Shown piece after piece: positions 60,401-64,000 of a DNA stretch of 64,000 bases (the first letter of the stretch is position 1; the number at the start of each line of letters is the position of its first letter). This DNA is from Labia minor (lineage: Eukaryota; Arthropoda; Insecta; Dermaptera; Spongiphoridae). The stretch spans positions 57,456,528 to 57,520,527 of the forward strand of contig OY720345.1 in the NCBI GenBank assembly GCA_963082975.1. The letters run 5' to 3'. The notes under the pieces were generated by a model, which did no database searches, was not told the origin of the DNA, and saw only the letters and a list, made by a program, of their open reading frames with translations. Position numbers and translations under genes: made by a program.

Positions 60401-61820
60401 ATTATATATGGAAAACGTCAAAATTTTTAATACTGCCTGCTAAGACAGTAAAAAAATGACAATTTTTTATCTAAATACATATAGTCCAGCGGTTGGACTG
60501 ATGTTTTAACGAGTGGATTTCGTCGGTTCGAAACTCGCCGGGTGAATCGTTATTTAAAAATGAAAATAATGATTTTGTTATTTTTTTTTCTTTTTATCTA
60601 TTGTTTACTTTTTAATAAATTACTATTCTATATTTATTTATTCATTGTTCTTTTATTAATTAAGTTTTAGATAGTTTTATAATTTTTAATATTTTTTCAA
60701 TAAAATATTATTTAATATATTTATTAATATTATTTTATTTATTATTATTGAGTACCCGAAGTTCCATTCATTTTAATCAGATTGATGCAATGATGCAACA
60801 GTTAATAATTGTAATATTGTAATAAATTTCTATCTTGAAAATTGTTACATATTATTCAGGATATTTTAAAAACTATTTCTTTCTTTAATTAATATTCATT
60901 TTTTCTATAAGTCAGATATATTTCCAAATATTAAATAATTTTTGAAGTGAAAACTTCTTTAGCGGCGTTGAGCACTTTTGCGGGATGGGGAAAAAGTATA
61001 GAACTCGCGTGATCGTGACCAACACCATGAAGCTAGCACATTACGTCTGCTTTCAAATTTCTTATAACAGAGCGCGAAATTTGAATTGTCATTAGAACTG
61101 TTTTATAAATTATCTCTAACATATAAATATATATTTATTATGTAAAGTTCATTTCATATATACATATATAATCAAAATTATACGAAATGAACTTCACATA
61201 ATAAATATATATTTTATGTTAGAGATAAGAATTATAAAACAGTTCGTATTGCAATATTTTAAACAAAGTTGTGTATTTATATATATATAAATATAAGTTA
61301 GAAATTTGTTTAAAATATATGTTTAAAATAATATATAAGTTATATATATATACATGCATATGAAATTCATCTTTCTCGTGAAATAGCGCGAATTTCGTCT
61401 GTTTTAAAATTTCTTACGCAGAAGTTTTCACTTCTGTCGGCCAGTCACACGACTGCCAATTTTGCTTTTTTAATTCCGAAAAGCTGCAAAGCACGTTTTT
61501 TTGTCTTTAGTTTGTTTTATAACCACTTGGGGCGCTAAACAGTTTTTCAAAAAAACACTATAGAAAAAAAATATATGTACCTATATATTATATATTTATG
61601 TATTATTGAGGAGCACAAGTTCATTAATTTTAATCAGATTGATGCAAATGTGTAACATTTAATAATTGTAATAAATAATTAAAGAATTGTGTATCAATAT
61701 TTTTTAAAGGGTAGAGCGAGAGCTCGGTGTCCCAGGTATTAATATTACCAGCCAAATCCAATAATAATGAATCATTTTTTTTAACTTAAGTACCGAGCCG
61801 AGGCTCGGGGTCCCGGTACT
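60401..61820 (+). mobile_element. H2 palindrome, right arm (1420 bp)
   Basis: Inverted partner of 58809-60218. The only differences I noticed are a few single bases (for example in GCCAGTCACACGACTGCC versus its mirror near 59181), and a block near 61028-61043 where 14 bases (starting CTAGCACATTACG) replace 4 in the left arm. That accounts for the whole 10-bp length difference. It ends GAGCTCGGTGTCCCAGGTAT, then the second hairpin CCGAGCCGAGGCTCGG and GGTCCCGGTACT at 61820. Together with segment L it makes a plus-strand H2 element of about 1.6 kb. Confidence 0.9.
60475..60552 (+). other. tRNA-like pol III promoter segment, right arm
   Basis: TAGTCCAGCGG at 60482-60492 fits the A-box consensus TRGYNNARNNG, and GGTTCGAAACT at 60525-60535 fits the B box. 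Their starts are 43 bases apart, as in a tRNA. A perfect D-type stem GTCC / GGAC can form. The anticodon and T stems are weak and the acceptor stem does not pair, so this is not a functional tRNA. A tRNA-derived head, as in SINEs, is the likely origin. Confidence 0.45.
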
Positions 61821-62002
61821 TTTCAATTAAGAAATTAATAATGAAGCTGTATGTTTCAAGAGATATCATCAATAAAACTTAATTTTTCTTTATAAATACT
61901 ATATCTAGTGTGAATTTGAAAAAAATCGTTAGAGCGGTTTTTGAGAACCAATATATATAGATAAATACATATATACAATTTTAGCTAGCATAATAAGATA
62001 AG
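61821..62002 (-). repeat. Segment L, inverted second copy
   Basis: The exact-length (182 bp) reverse complement of 60219-60400, from TTTCAATTAAG to GCATAATAAGATAAG. It lies between the outer end of the right arm (GGTCCCGGTACT) and a new inverted copy of that end (AGTACCGGGACC) at 62003, so it is the spacer of a second, smaller palindrome. Confidence 0.9.
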
Positions 62003-62254
62003 AGTACCGGGACCCCGAGCCTCGGCTCGGTACTTAAGTTAAAAAAAATGATTCATTATTATTGGATTTGGCTGGTAATATTAATACCTGGGACACCGAG
62101 CTCTCGCTCTACCCTTTAAAAAATATTGATACACAATTCTTTAATTATTTATTACAATTATTAAATGTTGCATCATTGCATCAATCTGATTAAAATGAAT
62201 TGAACTGGGGTCCTCAATAATACAAACAAACAATTTTAGCTAGCATAATAAGAT
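62003..62254 (-). mobile_element. H2 family, minimal 250-bp copy
   Basis: On the minus strand it starts with the H2 left end ATCTTATTATGCTAGCTAAA (about 62254), jumps after some 30 bases to the GGACCCCAGTTCAATTCATT / TTAATCAGATTGATGCAATG block, and ends with both hairpins and GGTCCCGGTACT at 62003. The interior is deleted. It shares 215 bp with the outer arm ends and abuts segment L head-to-tail. Confidence 0.8.
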
Positions 62255-62783
62255 TAATCCAAGTAATATCGTCTATTTCTATTCGACACTATTTTCAGTT
62301 ATGAAATGAACAGTCAGTAGAGAGTAAAAAAATTGTAATTGAAGACCGTTGTTTTTAAAAATAATTAAATTATTTTATAGATTATAAAATAAAAATTATT
62401 GTATTAACATTAAAAATATTGAAATAAAAAAATAATAGTTTGATTTAATAAACTAAAATATTATAAACATTTTTAATGTGAATTTGTCAGGGAGGTAGGG
62501 AGCCCAATTCATTTAACCATCCATGTTGTATAAGGAATCTTAATTTCTTAACACTCCGTTTTTTCAAATTTAAAATAGAGGGAGAGAAAGAGTTTCAATT
62601 ATATTCGAATAGTCTATATATTCTATATATGAGTATTTTTTTTTTCTGAATTTAATACCAAGTTGATTTTCAAAATTTTCTATTCTTTATGCATATGATT
62701 GATTACATGTGTTAAAATTTAAACAAATTCAAATATTCTAATTTATAAATTTATATAAAATTTAATATTATTTTTTCGAGACT
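62255..62783. other. AT-rich DNA, nothing recognised
   Basis: No coding frame or repeat family seen. Confidence 0.5.
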
Positions 62784-62884
62784 AATGGCAAATACCGGTG
62801 GCCCTAGTCAGAGCAAGAGAAGACTCCTTTTGGTAGCGGCCCAGTCGATGATGTTATATGGATCGGAGATTTGGGCTTTACAAC
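62784..62884 (+). pseudogene. Non-LTR retrotransposon ORF2 C-terminal fragment (R1/Jockey-like)
   Basis: The plus-strand frame reads LMANTGGPSQSKRRLL, then VAAQSMMLYGSEIWAL. This is the block downstream of the reverse transcriptase in R1-like elements (pattern: LMPNIGGP.SSKRRLL...V.S..LYG..IW). It is different from the LINE family with GATA tails. Only about 33 codons remain, with AT-rich DNA on both sides. Confidence 0.75.
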
Positions 62885-62987
62885 TATATTTTAAGTGAAA
62901 AAATGATTTCTTGGTTATATAAAAATTAAAATATGATTCTTTATATCTTTATTATACAGAAAAGTAGGCGTGTTAATATAAAATATA

Positions 62988-63145
62988 TACCTGGGACACC
63001 GAACTATCACTCGACCCTTTAACCAATTTATACAATTTATTTTTATATACTTTAAAAATTTTACAATTTTTTAATTATTTATTATAATTGTTAAATGGGA
63101 TTTCTAAAAATGACCCATTAAAAATTTGTTTCCTAAAATGTTTCA
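62988..63145 (-). mobile_element. H2 family, hairpin 3' end (minus orientation)
   Basis: ACCTGGGACACCGAACTATC then ACTCGACCCTTTAACC is the H2 end with one stem mismatch. The following AAATGGG...TGACCCATTAAAAATTTG matches 48540-48580, so both belong to one subfamily. The rest of the element is not recognisable. Confidence 0.65.
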
Positions 63146-63526
63146 AATTAATTAAAATAAATTGTATAAATGTTCATTTATAAAATCTATATATCTGTGA
63201 GTTTGTTTTTCGATTTTTTAAATTTTGATTTTGGATTCGATTAGAGCTTAAAATGTGTAAATGTAAAGTGGTCTTGGTTTTTTTAAAATTCGTTTGGGAA
63301 CATGGTCAAATCGGCAGTCAAAGTTGAAAATTCCCCATATATTATAACTACTGTAATTAGTATTATTATAATGTAAAATTATAAAGAAAAAATGTTTAGA
63401 CATTATTATAGACATTTTCATTCTGTAAATTAAATAATTTTATTTCATTTAAATAAATATCTATTTTTAAATATTTTTTTCTCTCTACATTATTTATCTA
63501 ATTCTCACAATATATTAAGATCATAC

Positions 63527-64000
63527 CGGGACCGAGCCTCGGCTCTGTAATTAAGTTAAAAAAAAAAATTCATTATTATTGATAAATATATATCGTAATT
63601 TATAATTATAAAATATTATTAAAATATATATTTTTAATTTTATTTCGAAATTAAATAAAAAATTTTAAAATATTTTAAATATAAAAAAAATATATATTTT
63701 TAATTTTATTTCGAAATTAAATAAAAAATTTTAAAATATTTTAAATATAAAAAAAATATTAATACAATATTCTTTAAAAAAAGGCGGGAGTCAAATTTCA
63801 ATATAAATGTCATTTGTGATGTCATCAATATATAAATTAATAATAAATAATATTAATAAATATTAAATTTAATAAAAGAACAATGAATAAATAAATATAA
63901 AATAGTAATTTATTAAAATGTAAACAATAGATAAAAAGAAAAAAAATAACAAATTCATTATTTTCATTTTCATTTTTAAATAACGATTCACCCGGAGAGT
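63527..64000 (-). mobile_element. H2 family, copy running off the window edge
   Basis: Starts TACCGGGACCGAGCCTCGGC and AAGTTAAAAAAAAAAATTCA like the left arm at 58809, then shifts to the AT-rich module also seen at 49670-49800. It ends with the arm's inner part (AATAAATAAATATAAAATAG, GTAAACAATAGATAAAAAG) and the beginning of the tRNA-like segment (AACGATTCACCCGG at 63982). A 66-bp unit is tandemly repeated twice at 63625-63756. The remainder lies outside the window. Confidence 0.7.

Noticed and set aside
60475..60552. Functional tRNA
   Set aside because: The boxes and D stem fit, but the acceptor stem does not pair and the anticodon stem is weak. Kept only as a tRNA-like segment.
58809..61820. 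Palindrome dismissed as an assembly fold-back
   Set aside because: An artefact remains possible, but the asymmetric spacer, the 4-versus-14-base arm difference and the recurrence of the spacer at 61821 make a simple fold-back less likely, so it is reported as a finding.
1..64000. CRISPR array, prophage or bacterial operon
   Set aside because: No regularly spaced repeats with unique spacers and no bacterial gene organisation. The tandem repeats seen are microsatellites or two-unit duplications.

Overview
This is a very AT-rich, gene-poor stretch of a eukaryotic nuclear genome, almost certainly an animal. It is dominated by fossil transposable elements: Tc1/mariner and hAT DNA transposons, non-LTR retrotransposon 3' ends with GATA-like tails, solo LTRs, and hairpin-terminated elements that look like Helitron/Helentron derivatives. 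Composition and repeat content would fit an arthropod, perhaps a parasitic copepod such as a sea louse, but that guess rests on general impression only. I found no complete protein-coding gene, no rRNA, no convincing functional tRNA, no operon and no CRISPR array. The open reading frames longer than 60 codons are chance openings or pieces of transposons.

Layout. 1-12 kb: AT-rich DNA with a decayed mariner end, a frameshifted LTR-retrotransposon integrase piece (about 1.8-2.05 kb), an inverted fragment of repeat family H1, a LINE tail, and a frameshifted reverse transcriptase piece (8.5-8.9 kb). 12-26 kb: mariner transposase debris (14 kb), a LINE C-terminal piece joined to a truncated H1 copy (15.2-15.6 kb), a second H1 copy (17 kb), a family H2 hairpin-ended element (19.5-20.1 kb), and a hAT MITE (24.6 kb). 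26-40 kb: a GC-richer island (26.5-27.3 kb), three copies of a family I call ACC (27.8, 33.7 and 35.5 kb, the last nested inside a foldback element), and the most complete H1 copy (37.7-39.1 kb), split by a solo LTR. 40-58 kb: an internally deleted mariner (40.7 kb), a second solo LTR (42.7 kb), three copies of a short MITE (43.4, 53.1, 54.7 kb), two hAT MITEs with 8-bp target duplications (44.9, 56.1 kb), another deleted mariner (55.4 kb), and several GC-richer islands with no recognisable gene.

The most striking object is at 58.8-62.3 kb. Two arms of about 1.41 and 1.42 kb form a near-perfect palindrome around a 182-bp asymmetric spacer. The same 182-bp spacer then recurs, inverted, between the right arm and a third partial arm copy. 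The arms end in GC-rich hairpins, carry a tRNA-like A-box/B-box pair near the centre, and contain a nested smaller palindrome. Single copies of the same family (H2) lie at 19.5 and 62.0 kb, with fragments at 11.1, 48.4, 49.9, 63.0 and 63.5 kb. The best reading is a head-to-head arrangement of Helitron-like non-autonomous elements, but the symmetry deserves checking against raw reads.

There is no functional gene network to describe. What can be read is an insertion history: LTRs and ACC elements landed inside older elements, and deleted mariners and hATs kept only the ends needed for mobilisation. GC-richer islands inside the desert (notably 11.8-12.3, 26.5-27.3, 39.6-40.0, 47.9-48.4, 50.8-51.1, 54.2-54.5 and 57.1-57.7 kb) are the only plausible places for regulatory sequence or an isolated exon. 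The sequence alone does not establish either.
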